Below, piece after piece: positions 24,820-33,253 of a stretch of DNA of 64,000 nt; the first letter of the stretch is position 1, and each line of letters opens with the position of its first letter. The DNA lies in contig JAOAPB010000102.1 in assembly GCA_025462645.1 (NCBI GenBank), forward strand, positions 1 to 64,000, read 5' to 3'. The notes beneath the pieces are model-generated. The model ran no database searches, had not been told where the DNA came from, and saw nothing but the letters and a program-made list of their open reading frames with translations. Source of the DNA: Edaphobacter sp. Lineage in GTDB: Bacteria; Acidobacteriota; Terriglobia; Terriglobales; Acidobacteriaceae. The translations under genes and the position numbers were made by a program.

Positions 24820-26196
24820 ATGACAGAGAATACGGAACAACTCACCGAATACGATCAATACCGAGTCGCGCTAGTTTTGCCCGGGTCACGGAGGGTCCTA
24901 ACGAGGCGGCAAGGCAAAGATCTCCTATTGCCTCGTGTCAGCATTCCAAAATGGACACGGCCAGCGGACGAGTTGACGACGCGTATTCAAGAAGAGTGGA
25001 ATCTTGCTGCGGTTATTATCGACTGCCTTCCAACGTTACAGCCTTCGCTTCCCTGTGTTGTAGCTGAAATATGTGAGCAGCGTTGGCCCTCTGATCCTCA
25101 TGGATTGAGTGCAGTTCATCCTGACGAAATTAGCGAGTCTGAACTTAGCGACACAGAGCAGGTTGTGCTGCAAGAGATGCTCGCAGGCAACACAGGCAGT
25201 CGCGGCCCCTTCTCACGGATAGGTTGGCTTCGCGATGCACAAGATTGGATTCGGAGAAGCGTGACTGATCGTGCGGTCCAGTTCGACGGAGATGTCCGTC
25301 AACTGAACGCTGACGGCCACTTTGCTCTTATCCGTTTCGGCACACGTCAAGCGCCGGCGTACTGGATGAAAGCAACGGGCGCACCCAACTCCCATGAGTA
25401 CAAGTTCACGGTTGTTCTCGCCGAGCATTTTCCCAGATTTCTGCCGCGGCTTATAACAATGCGAAACGATTGGAACGCCTGGGTTACGGAAGAGGCAGGC
25501 TTTCCTCTTTGCGACAATCTTTCCTTGTCAGCACTTGAACAAGCCGTCCTTGCCCTGGCCGTTCTGCAGAAAGACAGCACTCAGAAAATCAACATACTGA
25601 CGGCCGCAGGCTTTCGTAACCTTGGTATCTCCGCTCTCCAATCAGCGGTGAATAGCCTCATTGATTATCTGGCGGAAGCAATGATCCAACAAACCTCAGC
25701 GGGAGTTCCACGGATTAGTTCGCAGCGGCTGCGCGAAATAGGCGGAATTCTTCACGACTCCTGTTCGCAAATGGAAGATATCGGTATACCCGATTCGCTG
25801 ATTCACAACGATACGAATCTGGGCAATATCCTGATCAAGGATTCACGGTGTGTCTTCACGGATTGGGCTGAAGGCTTTGTAGGGAATCCATTCCTGACCT
25901 TCCACCAATTGTGCGTAACGGTTGCCAGAGCCGGCGAGAACGGAGCGACATGGGTCACGCAACTTAGGAGTCGCTACAAGAACCAGTGGCTTGACTTTGT
26001 ACCCGAAGCAAAGATCGATCGAGCATTTGCGCTCTCTCCTCCTTTAGCCATACTGTCGCATCTCCACGGTAGAGGAGATTGGCTTCAATCTCCCATCGCT
26101 AGTAGCGCTGCGTTGCAGAGCTATGCCCGCAGCCTTGCACGCCACATTGATCGCGAAACGCGGAGTCCGCAACTGTTGGAGGCGCTATGCCTTTGA
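24820..26196 (+). CDS. Nudix-like/APH-type kinase fusion in RiPP operon, 458 aa
   Basis: Residues about 10-135 look like a divergent Nudix fold (YRVALVLPGSRRVLTRRQGKDLLLPRV, then RPADELTTRIQEEW). From about 150 a complete aminoglycoside-phosphotransferase-type kinase follows: ATP-binding lysine in YWMKATG (Lys184), catalytic loop LIHNDTNLGNIL with Asp331 and Asn336, and metal-binding TDW (Asp348). The kinase could phosphorylate the peptide, as an unrelated HPr-kinase-like enzyme does to paeninodin-type lasso peptides, or a small molecule. The gene overlaps the next by ten bases. The activity is inferred from motifs; the substrate is unknown. Confidence 0.7.
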   Translation: MTENTEQLTEYDQYRVALVLPGSRRVLTRRQGKDLLLPRVSIPKWTRPADELTTRIQEEWNLAAVIIDCLPTLQPSLPCVVAEICEQRWPSDPHGLSAVHPDEISESELSDTEQVVLQEMLAGNTGSRGPFSRIGWLRDAQDWIRRSVTDRAVQFDGDVRQLNADGHFALIRFGTRQAPAYWMKATGAPNSHEYKFTVVLAEHFPRFLPRLITMRNDWNAWVTEEAGFPLCDNLSLSALEQAVLALAVLQKDSTQKINILTAAGFRNLGISALQSAVNSLIDYLAEAMIQQTSAGVPRISSQRLREIGGILHDSCSQMEDIGIPDSLIHNDTNLGNILIKDSRCVFTDWAEGFVGNPFLTFHQLCVTVARAGENGATWVTQLRSRYKNQWLDFVPEAKIDRAFALSPPLAILSHLHGRGDWLQSPIASSAALQSYARSLARHIDRETRSPQLLEALCL

Positions 26197-28235
26197 ACAT
26201 GCCTCCACTCCAACCTGTCACCGACATACTACATGGTGTTTCGGTCACGGATCCCTACCGATGGCTAGAGAACCGCAACTCTTCGCAAACCGGCGACTGG
26301 ATTGCCGACCAACAACAGCGTTGCGATACCTACTTTTTTGCTAACCCCAAGCTCGGGTCATTGAGTGACTTCGTACGCGAGTTGCTTGATGTCGACACTG
26401 TCGAACAACCAACCAAGGTCGGAAGACGGTACTTCTATCGACGCAAGAAAAAAGGCCGAGAGCAGGCGTGTATCTACATGCGAGATCGCTTGACGGACAA
26501 AGAGCGAGTCATCGTGGATCCCTCCGCGCTTGGCCCCTTCGCCTCGGTGACGCTGCATTGCATCGCTGACAACGGTGACCTGATCGCCTATGGACTGAAA
26601 CATGGAGGCGAACGAGCAGAAACGATTCACTTTATTGATGTGGAAACCGGCCTCACCCTTGCTGATCGCCTGCCGTCGGGCCATGCGAGAGGAAGCGCGT
26701 TTGCATCCGACAATGCTGGCTTCTATTACTGTTACGAACCTGACACCTCAATCGAACATGAGCGATACCACGAGATCCGCTATCACCGTTTCGGAGAATC
26801 GCAGCATCCTGACCAAGTGATCTTCTCCATTGCACGAACACCCCGCAGCAGGGTAACCCTTTGCTCCGACAGCTTGAACTTGGGAACCATATTCAGCCAT
26901 GATCGTGGCTCAGATCTCGTTGCGGACTTCTACATGGCATCTCGGAGCGCCCATCAGCACTGGCACCCCGTGTTCTTCGACAGGGATTGTCCGGTGGGAC
27001 TATTTCTGCGAAATGGAAGAATGTATGTCCAGTCCTTCGAGAACGCGCCGAATGGGCGAATTATTGAGCTCAACCCGGACGGGAGTGAAGGATGCACCAT
27101 AGTCCCGGAGTGGCAGAGCCCCATCCTCTCTCTCTGCCTCGTCAGCAACAGGATCTATGTCAGTTACTTGGCAGATCTCGAGCCGGTTCTTCATTGCTGG
27201 TCGCTCGCGGGAGAGTTCTTGGAGACCGCGCCAACCCTAAAAGGCGGGTCATTCTCCGCTCTTCCGGCATACGGTCAGAGTAGCGAAAGTCTCTTTTGTT
27301 CCTATGAATCCTTTACCCAGCCACCCTCCATCTTTGAGTACGATGATCTGAGACAACGCTTCACTCCGTGGGTGGTCAACGATGCCGTTTCGGGCGTCGG
27401 ACGATATCGAATCCAGAAAACGTCATACCCGTCCAAGGACGGAACGCAGATACCAATTTCGATTGTCCGGCTTGATAACGATGGCGCAGTGGGTTCACGC
27501 CCCACAATTCTGACCGGCTATGGCGGCTTTGGCATATCGATGACACCTCGCTTTTCTACACTGGTGACGATATTGCTGAAACTCGGTGCTACTTTTGCGT
27601 TGTCCAACATCCGTGGTGGCTCGGAATTTGGGAATTCATGGCACGAGGCCGCTCGCGGAAGACATCGTCAGGTGGCGTATGACGACTTCCTTGCGGCGGC
27701 AGAATGGCTATGTGCCAACGGGGTCACCTCCCGAGAAACCCTGGGCATCTTTGGTGGCTCTAACTCGGGATTACTGGTTGGTGTCGCGATGACACAAAGG
27801 CCTGATCTATTCCGCGCGGTTCTGTGTATAGCGCCCCTCCTAGACATGGTGCGTTATGAGCAATTGGGACGGACCCGGAAGTCTACCGAGGAGTACGGCT
27901 CTGTTGAGTTAGAAGACGAATTCCTGGCACTCTATGCTTCGTCTCCGTATCACCGCATCGAGGAAGATGTGAATTATCCATCGACCCTCTTCGTGACTGG
28001 GGACAAAGATGCGCAATGTGATCCTGCGCATGCGCGTAAGATGGCAGCTCGTCTACAGGACAGAGCCGCTCAGCGCAATCCAATCCTCGTTGACTACAGT
28101 TTCGAGCGAGGGCATTCCGCCGTTCTGCCGATGTCTATGCGCGTGGAGGCGCTCACACGCCGGATTGCCTTTCTCTGCATTGAACTCGGAATCGACATCC
28201 CGACAGGGAGGCTCCATGATTCGTCTCGTGCTTGA
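26187..28235 (+). CDS. Cytoplasmic prolyl oligopeptidase-like S9 peptidase, 682 aa
   Basis: N-terminal beta-propeller (ITDPYRWLEN... start as in S9A enzymes) and C-terminal alpha/beta-hydrolase with catalytic Ser in GGSNSG (about residue 530), Asp in TGDKDAQCDP (about 610) and His in ERGHSAVL (about 643). No signal peptide, so it acts inside the cell on short peptides. GGAGG precedes ATG; the gene overlaps its neighbours by 10 and 20 bases, so it is firmly part of the RiPP operon. It could trim the leader or follower, or degrade the product. It is distinct from the secreted S9 isopeptidase encoded at 30850. Confidence 0.85.
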   Translation: MPLNMPPLQPVTDILHGVSVTDPYRWLENRNSSQTGDWIADQQQRCDTYFFANPKLGSLSDFVRELLDVDTVEQPTKVGRRYFYRRKKKGREQACIYMRDRLTDKERVIVDPSALGPFASVTLHCIADNGDLIAYGLKHGGERAETIHFIDVETGLTLADRLPSGHARGSAFASDNAGFYYCYEPDTSIEHERYHEIRYHRFGESQHPDQVIFSIARTPRSRVTLCSDSLNLGTIFSHDRGSDLVADFYMASRSAHQHWHPVFFDRDCPVGLFLRNGRMYVQSFENAPNGRIIELNPDGSEGCTIVPEWQSPILSLCLVSNRIYVSYLADLEPVLHCWSLAGEFLETAPTLKGGSFSALPAYGQSSESLFCSYESFTQPPSIFEYDDLRQRFTPWVVNDAVSGVGRYRIQKTSYPSKDGTQIPISIVRLDNDGAVGSRPTILTGYGGFGISMTPRFSTLVTILLKLGATFALSNIRGGSEFGNSWHEAARGRHRQVAYDDFLAAAEWLCANGVTSRETLGIFGGSNSGLLVGVAMTQRPDLFRAVLCIAPLLDMVRYEQLGRTRKSTEEYGSVELEDEFLALYASSPYHRIEEDVNYPSTLFVTGDKDAQCDPAHARKMAARLQDRAAQRNPILVDYSFERGHSAVLPMSMRVEALTRRIAFLCIELGIDIPTGRLHDSSRA

Positions 28236-28593
28236 GAGCTATCTCTTACTGATTCGAATCGATCTCTTGGTCTCCTTTGGAAGACTCAATGCCATCAAAA
28301 CACTTGTTCAGCGCCAGGTGATCCGTCGACCTCCCGACGGCCTCACGGTCAATAGCGACACAGTTCGCCGCGCGATGGACCTCGCTTGTGTCTTCTATGT
28401 AAAGCCGGTTCTTTGTCTCCAATACTCGTCCGCCGCTGCTGTGCTATTGCGTCGCTATGGACAGGCTGCGGAGATGGTTGTGGGAGTGCAAATATTCCCC
28501 GTCGCCTTCCACGCATGGGTAGAAGTAAACGGGGAGGTTCTCACTGACAGACCTTATATGCACGAGATGTATAGCGTCCTTGAACGCTATTAG
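28216..28593 (+). CDS. Lasso B2-type transglutaminase-like leader peptidase, 125 aa
   Basis: The Cys-His-Asp triad of lasso B2 proteases is visible: Cys67 in KPVLCLQYS, His99 in AFHAWVEV and Asp111 in LTDRP. The N-terminal 45 residues are hydrophobic and helical, as usual in B2. It removes the leader from the precursor with B1's help. The ATG lies 20 bases inside the end of the preceding gene. No fused leader-binding domain is present, consistent with a separate B1. Confidence 0.88.
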   Translation: MIRLVLESYLLLIRIDLLVSFGRLNAIKTLVQRQVIRRPPDGLTVNSDTVRRAMDLACVFYVKPVLCLQYSSAAAVLLRRYGQAAEMVVGVQIFPVAFHAWVEVNGEVLTDRPYMHEMYSVLERY

Positions 28594-28607
28594 CTTAGGA
28601 GGATTAA

Positions 28608-30587
28608 ATGAGCATCATCATTGGGGTAAGGCGGCCACTCGGACAAGAAGTTGGGGAGCAAGAGCTACTGCAGCTTGCGGCCCGCACAAGTCGGTACGCT
28701 CCCGACGGCACATCCGTTTATGCTCACGGCCGAACGGGTATGGTCTTTCAGTCGTATCACACGACCGAACGCTCACACCTGGAGGTCCAGCCTGCAGCCG
28801 ATGCCCAAGGCAACGTTCTGGCATTCGACGGAAGACTTGACAATCACGAGTACCTCCGTGAGCAACTGGGATTGGGTGGCGTTCTGGTCTCAGACTCCTC
28901 GCTTGTGCTTGCGTCGTTTCAACACTGGGGAGAACAATGCTTTTGTCGATTTGTACGGGACTGGGCCATCGCATTGTGGTCCGTGAAGGATCACGCGCTC
29001 TATCTGGCTCGCGATCACGCCGGTGCCCGCACCCTTTACTTTCAAAACGTAAATGGTGTTCTCAGGTGGTCTACATATCTAGAATCCTTTTTTGCAGCCG
29101 GAGAGCGAGTTCCGTTGAATGAAGGTTATGCCGCCCGATACCTTTGCGGCGAACCAATTCGCCACCTCACACCCTATCAGGGAATCGAGGCAGTGCCACC
29201 TGCACATTACCTGGCGATCCGCGACGGCCTGATCGCGAACAAGGCGCACTGGGAACCGCCAATGGGGGAAGAGATTCAATACGGTTCTGATGCTGAATTT
29301 GAAGAACACTTCTTTGGGCTGTTCATGAAATCCGTCGAACGGCGAACGAATGCCGGAACGGATATTCTCGCCCAGTTGAGTGGTGGCATGGATTCCACGT
29401 CGATTGTCTGCATGTCGGACTACATACGTCGATCTCAGGGAGCTGAGCCAGGAGACTTACTTGACACGATCTCCTACTATGACGACTCGGAGCCAAACTG
29501 GAATGAACGACCGTACTTCACGGTTACGGAGGTAAAGCGCGGAAAAACAGGGATACACGTCGATGCAGGATCCCTTGGCGCACACACGTTTGCTCCTCCT
29601 GGAACTTCGGAGAGGCAGTATCTCCTTCCTCCAGTGCATGGCTCAGAGTTAGAGCACGAAAAGCGAATCGAGATCGAGACAGCAAGCCGGGATTACAGAG
29701 CGGTGTTATCTGGCATCGGAGGAGACGAACTCCTCGGTGGGGTTTCGACTCCTATGCCGGAGTTGGCAAGCCACTTAATTGCAGGAGATCTTCTGCGCTT
29801 TCTAAGGCGATCGATCGAATGGTGCAGATACCAACGAACTCCACTGATAAAGATGCTGTATGGGGCAGCAAAGTTTACCCTTCAGCAGCACTCGCCCGTT
29901 GGCAACCTCGACAAGCAGATTCCAACGTGGATCAGCCAGCAGTTTAGCGGGAACTATGGTCTTACTGAAATTGCAGCACGCGGCGAGATTAGGGGCACAA
30001 GGATCCGTGCTGCCGCCGTCAACAACTCAAAGATATGGGTAGCCATTATGGAGACGCTCCCCCACTGCCACCCTGGTCTTCTAAAGAGGTACGAATATAG
30101 GTATCCCTATCTTGACCGAAACCTTGTTGAGTTTTTGTTTTGTGTTCCACGGGAAAAGCTAGTGAGTCCTGGCCGAAGGCGCGCTCTTATGCGGAGAGCA
30201 CTCAGAGACATCGTCCCTAGCGAGATACTCGAACGGCGACGCAAAGCATACCTGACGCGCGGGCCTCTGATAGCGCTTCAGAATGCCGGAGAGCACATTG
30301 ATACGCACTTCATAGACTCCGTTCTGGCGAAGAATGGGTTCATCGACATACGGGGCTTTCAGCGCTCTATGGCTTCCATCGCGAGCGGGACCAAGACAGC
30401 CGAATGGCCTTTCGTTATGAGGACGATCCTTTTTGATCAGTGGCTGAAAGCTAATCCGTTCCTCTCCTACAGCAACCCAAGTCTCGCTGCACAAGCCTCT
30501 AACACGCCCACTTCTTTGTGGGCAACCAAGCTCCGGGGAGGCCAGAGGGCTACTCTATTTGGCCTCTACGGAAATTCGCACCAATGA
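28608..30587 (+). CDS. Asparagine-synthetase-like lasso cyclase (C protein), 659 aa
   Basis: An N-terminal glutaminase-like half without the catalytic Cys2 (MSIIIGV), so it cannot use glutamine, joined to a synthetase half with the ATP PP-loop SGGMDSTS (residues 258-265) and SGIGGDELLGG. This is the pattern of McjC-type enzymes that adenylate an acidic side chain and form the macrolactam. A strong AGGAGG precedes ATG 28608. The gene is intact and immediately precedes the candidate precursor. Confidence 0.9.
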   Translation: MSIIIGVRRPLGQEVGEQELLQLAARTSRYAPDGTSVYAHGRTGMVFQSYHTTERSHLEVQPAADAQGNVLAFDGRLDNHEYLREQLGLGGVLVSDSSLVLASFQHWGEQCFCRFVRDWAIALWSVKDHALYLARDHAGARTLYFQNVNGVLRWSTYLESFFAAGERVPLNEGYAARYLCGEPIRHLTPYQGIEAVPPAHYLAIRDGLIANKAHWEPPMGEEIQYGSDAEFEEHFFGLFMKSVERRTNAGTDILAQLSGGMDSTSIVCMSDYIRRSQGAEPGDLLDTISYYDDSEPNWNERPYFTVTEVKRGKTGIHVDAGSLGAHTFAPPGTSERQYLLPPVHGSELEHEKRIEIETASRDYRAVLSGIGGDELLGGVSTPMPELASHLIAGDLLRFLRRSIEWCRYQRTPLIKMLYGAAKFTLQQHSPVGNLDKQIPTWISQQFSGNYGLTEIAARGEIRGTRIRAAAVNNSKIWVAIMETLPHCHPGLLKRYEYRYPYLDRNLVEFLFCVPREKLVSPGRRRALMRRALRDIVPSEILERRRKAYLTRGPLIALQNAGEHIDTHFIDSVLAKNGFIDIRGFQRSMASIASGTKTAEWPFVMRTILFDQWLKANPFLSYSNPSLAAQASNTPTSLWATKLRGGQRATLFGLYGNSHQ

Positions 30588-30599
30588 AGGGAACACCGC

Positions 30600-30749
30600 A
30601 TGATCACCTATGTAAAACCAACTATCACCGGAACACTGCGTGCCACGGCTGCAATTCAAAGCGTGGGACAAGCCGTAAAAAACCCTGGGATCAATCCCGA
30701 CTCCCCTTTGGCGAACTGCACCCCGCAAGGCTACCAAAGCGACGAGTAG
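30600..30749 (+). CDS. Candidate RiPP precursor peptide, 49 aa, non-canonical lasso-like
   Basis: ATG 30600 follows an AAGGGAA site and begins 12 bases after the cyclase stop. The start MITYVKPTITGT resembles the lasso leader motif YxxPxL (Tyr4, Pro7, Ile9), with Gly11 and Thr16 placed closer than usual. The rest is G/P/N/Q-rich with one Cys (Cys40) and ends GYQSDE. The only acidic residues are Asp34, Asp48 and Glu49. A 7- to 9-residue ring closed on Asp34 would have to begin at Asn28, Lys27 or Val26, not the usual Gly/Ala/Ser/Cys. Position and leader support a precursor; the core and ring are unresolved. Confidence 0.65.
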   Translation: MITYVKPTITGTLRATAAIQSVGQAVKNPGINPDSPLANCTPQGYQSDE

Positions 30750-30775
30750 GAGTACCGTTCCCTAAACCGATTCAG

Positions 30776-30811
30776 ATCTGGATGCCGGCAAAATGCCGGC
30801 GTCCAGATTTT
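30776..30811. terminator. Terminator at the end of the RiPP operon
   Basis: A 14-bp stem (30776-30789 with 30795-30808, one G-T pair, half-site ATCTGGATGCCGGC) with loop AAAAT is followed by TTTT. It lies 26 bases after the precursor stop and 38 bases before the end of the convergent isopeptidase gene, so it may serve both transcripts. Confidence 0.9.
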
Positions 30812-30849
30812 GGATCTATATTTCAATGGGGCTTCTGTAGTGGTGATTC

Positions 30850-33174
30850 TCAAGGCTCTTGCGCAACCGAGGATGGGTGGCCCGCGACTGTCTGCATCTC
30901 CAGCAACTTGCTCCACCGTATATATTGACCAGCGCTCTCCGGGCGTGTGTCCACATATCCTTGCAACCAGAAACGATACCAGTCCAAATTGCGCTGGAGT
31001 GTGCCGAGCCTGGCTCGGGGGAGATCAGGCTCGTGCCCTTCGGAGGGGTAGTAGTAGAGCTCGACCGGTTTGCCCAGGCGATTGAGGGCAGTAAACAACT
31101 CAAAATGAGGCGCGAGGTTCAGAGGAATCAGTGCTTCGTTCGCATACGAGCGACCGTAGCCCATCTCCTCCATGAGGATCGGGGTATGGATCCTATCGAC
31201 TGTAAACGAGGGTGAATACTTGAGCCAATTGGCCAACGTCGCCCCATAAGGCGGACCTCCATACATCGAATCCCAAGCGCGCCTGGTGCCTACATTGCGG
31301 AGAAGCCAGTATTCACCGAGACTGTAGTGCACACCATCTGCGAGCGTTGCAGCCCTATATGGAATCTTTGAGTGAGAAAGTGCGTATTCGACATACCATG
31401 CGGTGCGACTGAACCCAATCAAGCCGACCTTGGTCTCGTCAATCAGACCACGTTCAGCCAAGGCTTCGACGGCACTGTCATAAATCTCCATATTCAGTGC
31501 TGCTTCCGCAACGCCACCGATCCCATGCCGACCCGGAAGGCCCGTTGGAAAATAATCTTCGATTCTTTGGGAGGCATCGGCAACATCAGAGATCCCAAGA
31601 TACATGATCCCAGCGTTCGCGAGAGGTTGTGGCGCAAAGGAGGGGAAGTGTCCTGCTCCTTCATCACAGGCAAACCATCCGTCGTATGGTTTCGTCTGGA
31701 CTACCAAAGGATATCGCTTTCCCTCGATGTATGAAGGCGGAAGGAAGAGAAAACCCTTCACTTTGTATCCAGCGGACGTCGCCCAGGACAGTTCCTTGGC
31801 AGATGCGAGGGTTAGAGATGCAAATTGTGGATTCAGCGATGAGAGGACTTCCACTCGATCCTGCCCCTGATGCCAGGAAAATATTTCAGGAGGCGTCGCA
31901 GTATCGTTAAACTCCCCAACCACGTAGTTTTCTCTCACCGCTACGCCGCGAAAATTCACCTTCGTCAACGGAATCCGGAGCGCTGATTCCTCTCGCCACA
32001 TTTCGCCGTAACGGGAAAAGCGGCTGATCGTGTCGGGAGACGTTGCAATCAGAAAGCTATTGTCATTTGTCCAAGCCAACGGTGGCCTGAACGGGTCGGC
32101 TATACGTGCATGTGGAACGACCAGGTCGATTCGGCCGGTGTCAAGCTCGACACGATATAAGCTTCCACCCGAAGAATGCTCAGCAAGATGATTCTCTATC
32201 TCGTCCTGCTCCAGTCCGCTACCAACTGGAGCATGCGCCATCACAACGAACGATCTGCTGTCAGGTGACCAGAGCGGAATGCTGGACGTCCACGGTGTCT
32301 TTAGTGGAAACGTTGTCTCGCCGCTGTCTAGATCGTAGAGCGCGAGGAGCACGGTTCCGACAAAACCGCTATCTATGCTGTACTTGACGAATGGACTGTT
32401 TCTCCAGATGCCCGGGATATCTTTCGCCTGATCTATGTATCGGATAAGGACCGACCGACCGTCAGGCGACAATCTGATATAGAAAAGTGCATCCTGAACG
32501 ATGAGTTGAGGCAGCGGCTTCCCTGTGAAAAGGGATCTCAACACAATCGGCGTTGGCTGGGTCCATCCTTCTTTGGTGCGGCGAGAGAGGAACAGTTCCC
32601 GTTCTGGGGTTTGAGCGTGATCTGAATGCTCGAATGGGATCAGATATCCTTTTTCGATCATCTCCTCCTCTGGGGAGGGCGAGTTGGAAAGAGGCGGGCG
32701 AGTTGCAAAGACAATCGTGTCTCCAGTGGCGTCGGTTGCGTAGTCAGTAATACCGGTGGACGGGCTAACCAGTATTTGACGCTGTCTTGTGACCACGTCG
32801 ACGGCCTCTATAGCTTGTCGGCCGTCTTCGTTGACCAATAGCATCACTTGCTTTCCGTTTGCAAGCCAATTCATTTGGGAGATATCTCCCGCCATAATCA
32901 GCTTCGCTGGTTCAGATGCCTTCGCTGGAAGCTCATTCGAGTACAGCTCCACATCATTACGATTACGCCTGAGGTTCGGAGATTTGACCAAATACGCTAC
33001 TCGCGTTCCGTCCTTATTTATCTGAATCGAGCTCTGTTGTGAATTGCTGTCAGCCAACAAGTATCGCACCTCGACACAGTCGGAAGGTACGATGGCTCTC
33101 TTCTGCAATGGTGCTGCCACAGCGACAGACACAGACAGCGCCAAAGACGTGCTCGCTCTAAATCGAATTCTCAT
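30850..33174 (-). CDS. Secreted AtxE2-like lasso peptide isopeptidase (S9), 774 aa
   Basis: A signal peptide (ASTSLALSVSVAVAA) and the motif IVPSDCVEVRYL open the mature protein, followed by a beta-propeller and an alpha/beta-hydrolase domain. The catalytic Ser lies in GFSRTAWYVEYAL (about residue 585), the signature I know from AtxE2-type isopeptidases, and the His in SEGHEPD (about 735). AtxE2 enzymes open the lasso macrolactam after uptake. It is directly downstream (79 bases) of a TonB receptor and faces the biosynthetic operon, as in proteobacterial clusters. It differs clearly from the cytoplasmic prolyl oligopeptidase at 26187. Confidence 0.85.
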   Translation of the reverse strand: MRIRFRASTSLALSVSVAVAAPLQKRAIVPSDCVEVRYLLADSNSQQSSIQINKDGTRVAYLVKSPNLRRNRNDVELYSNELPAKASEPAKLIMAGDISQMNWLANGKQVMLLVNEDGRQAIEAVDVVTRQRQILVSPSTGITDYATDATGDTIVFATRPPLSNSPSPEEEMIEKGYLIPFEHSDHAQTPERELFLSRRTKEGWTQPTPIVLRSLFTGKPLPQLIVQDALFYIRLSPDGRSVLIRYIDQAKDIPGIWRNSPFVKYSIDSGFVGTVLLALYDLDSGETTFPLKTPWTSSIPLWSPDSRSFVVMAHAPVGSGLEQDEIENHLAEHSSGGSLYRVELDTGRIDLVVPHARIADPFRPPLAWTNDNSFLIATSPDTISRFSRYGEMWREESALRIPLTKVNFRGVAVRENYVVGEFNDTATPPEIFSWHQGQDRVEVLSSLNPQFASLTLASAKELSWATSAGYKVKGFLFLPPSYIEGKRYPLVVQTKPYDGWFACDEGAGHFPSFAPQPLANAGIMYLGISDVADASQRIEDYFPTGLPGRHGIGGVAEAALNMEIYDSAVEALAERGLIDETKVGLIGFSRTAWYVEYALSHSKIPYRAATLADGVHYSLGEYWLLRNVGTRRAWDSMYGGPPYGATLANWLKYSPSFTVDRIHTPILMEEMGYGRSYANEALIPLNLAPHFELFTALNRLGKPVELYYYPSEGHEPDLPRARLGTLQRNLDWYRFWLQGYVDTRPESAGQYIRWSKLLEMQTVAGHPSSVAQEP

Positions 33175-33253
33175 GTTTTACCCCTTGCACCCATTTGCTT
33201 CTGTCTTCTGGAATCGGTATCTCGAACGAGGTACTGCCGCCCACCGAGACTTC

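Noticed and set aside
30518..30928. A 136-codon frame overlapping the candidate precursor
   Set aside because: It overlaps the cyclase end, the precursor and the terminator hairpin, and its sequence is unlike a protein family.
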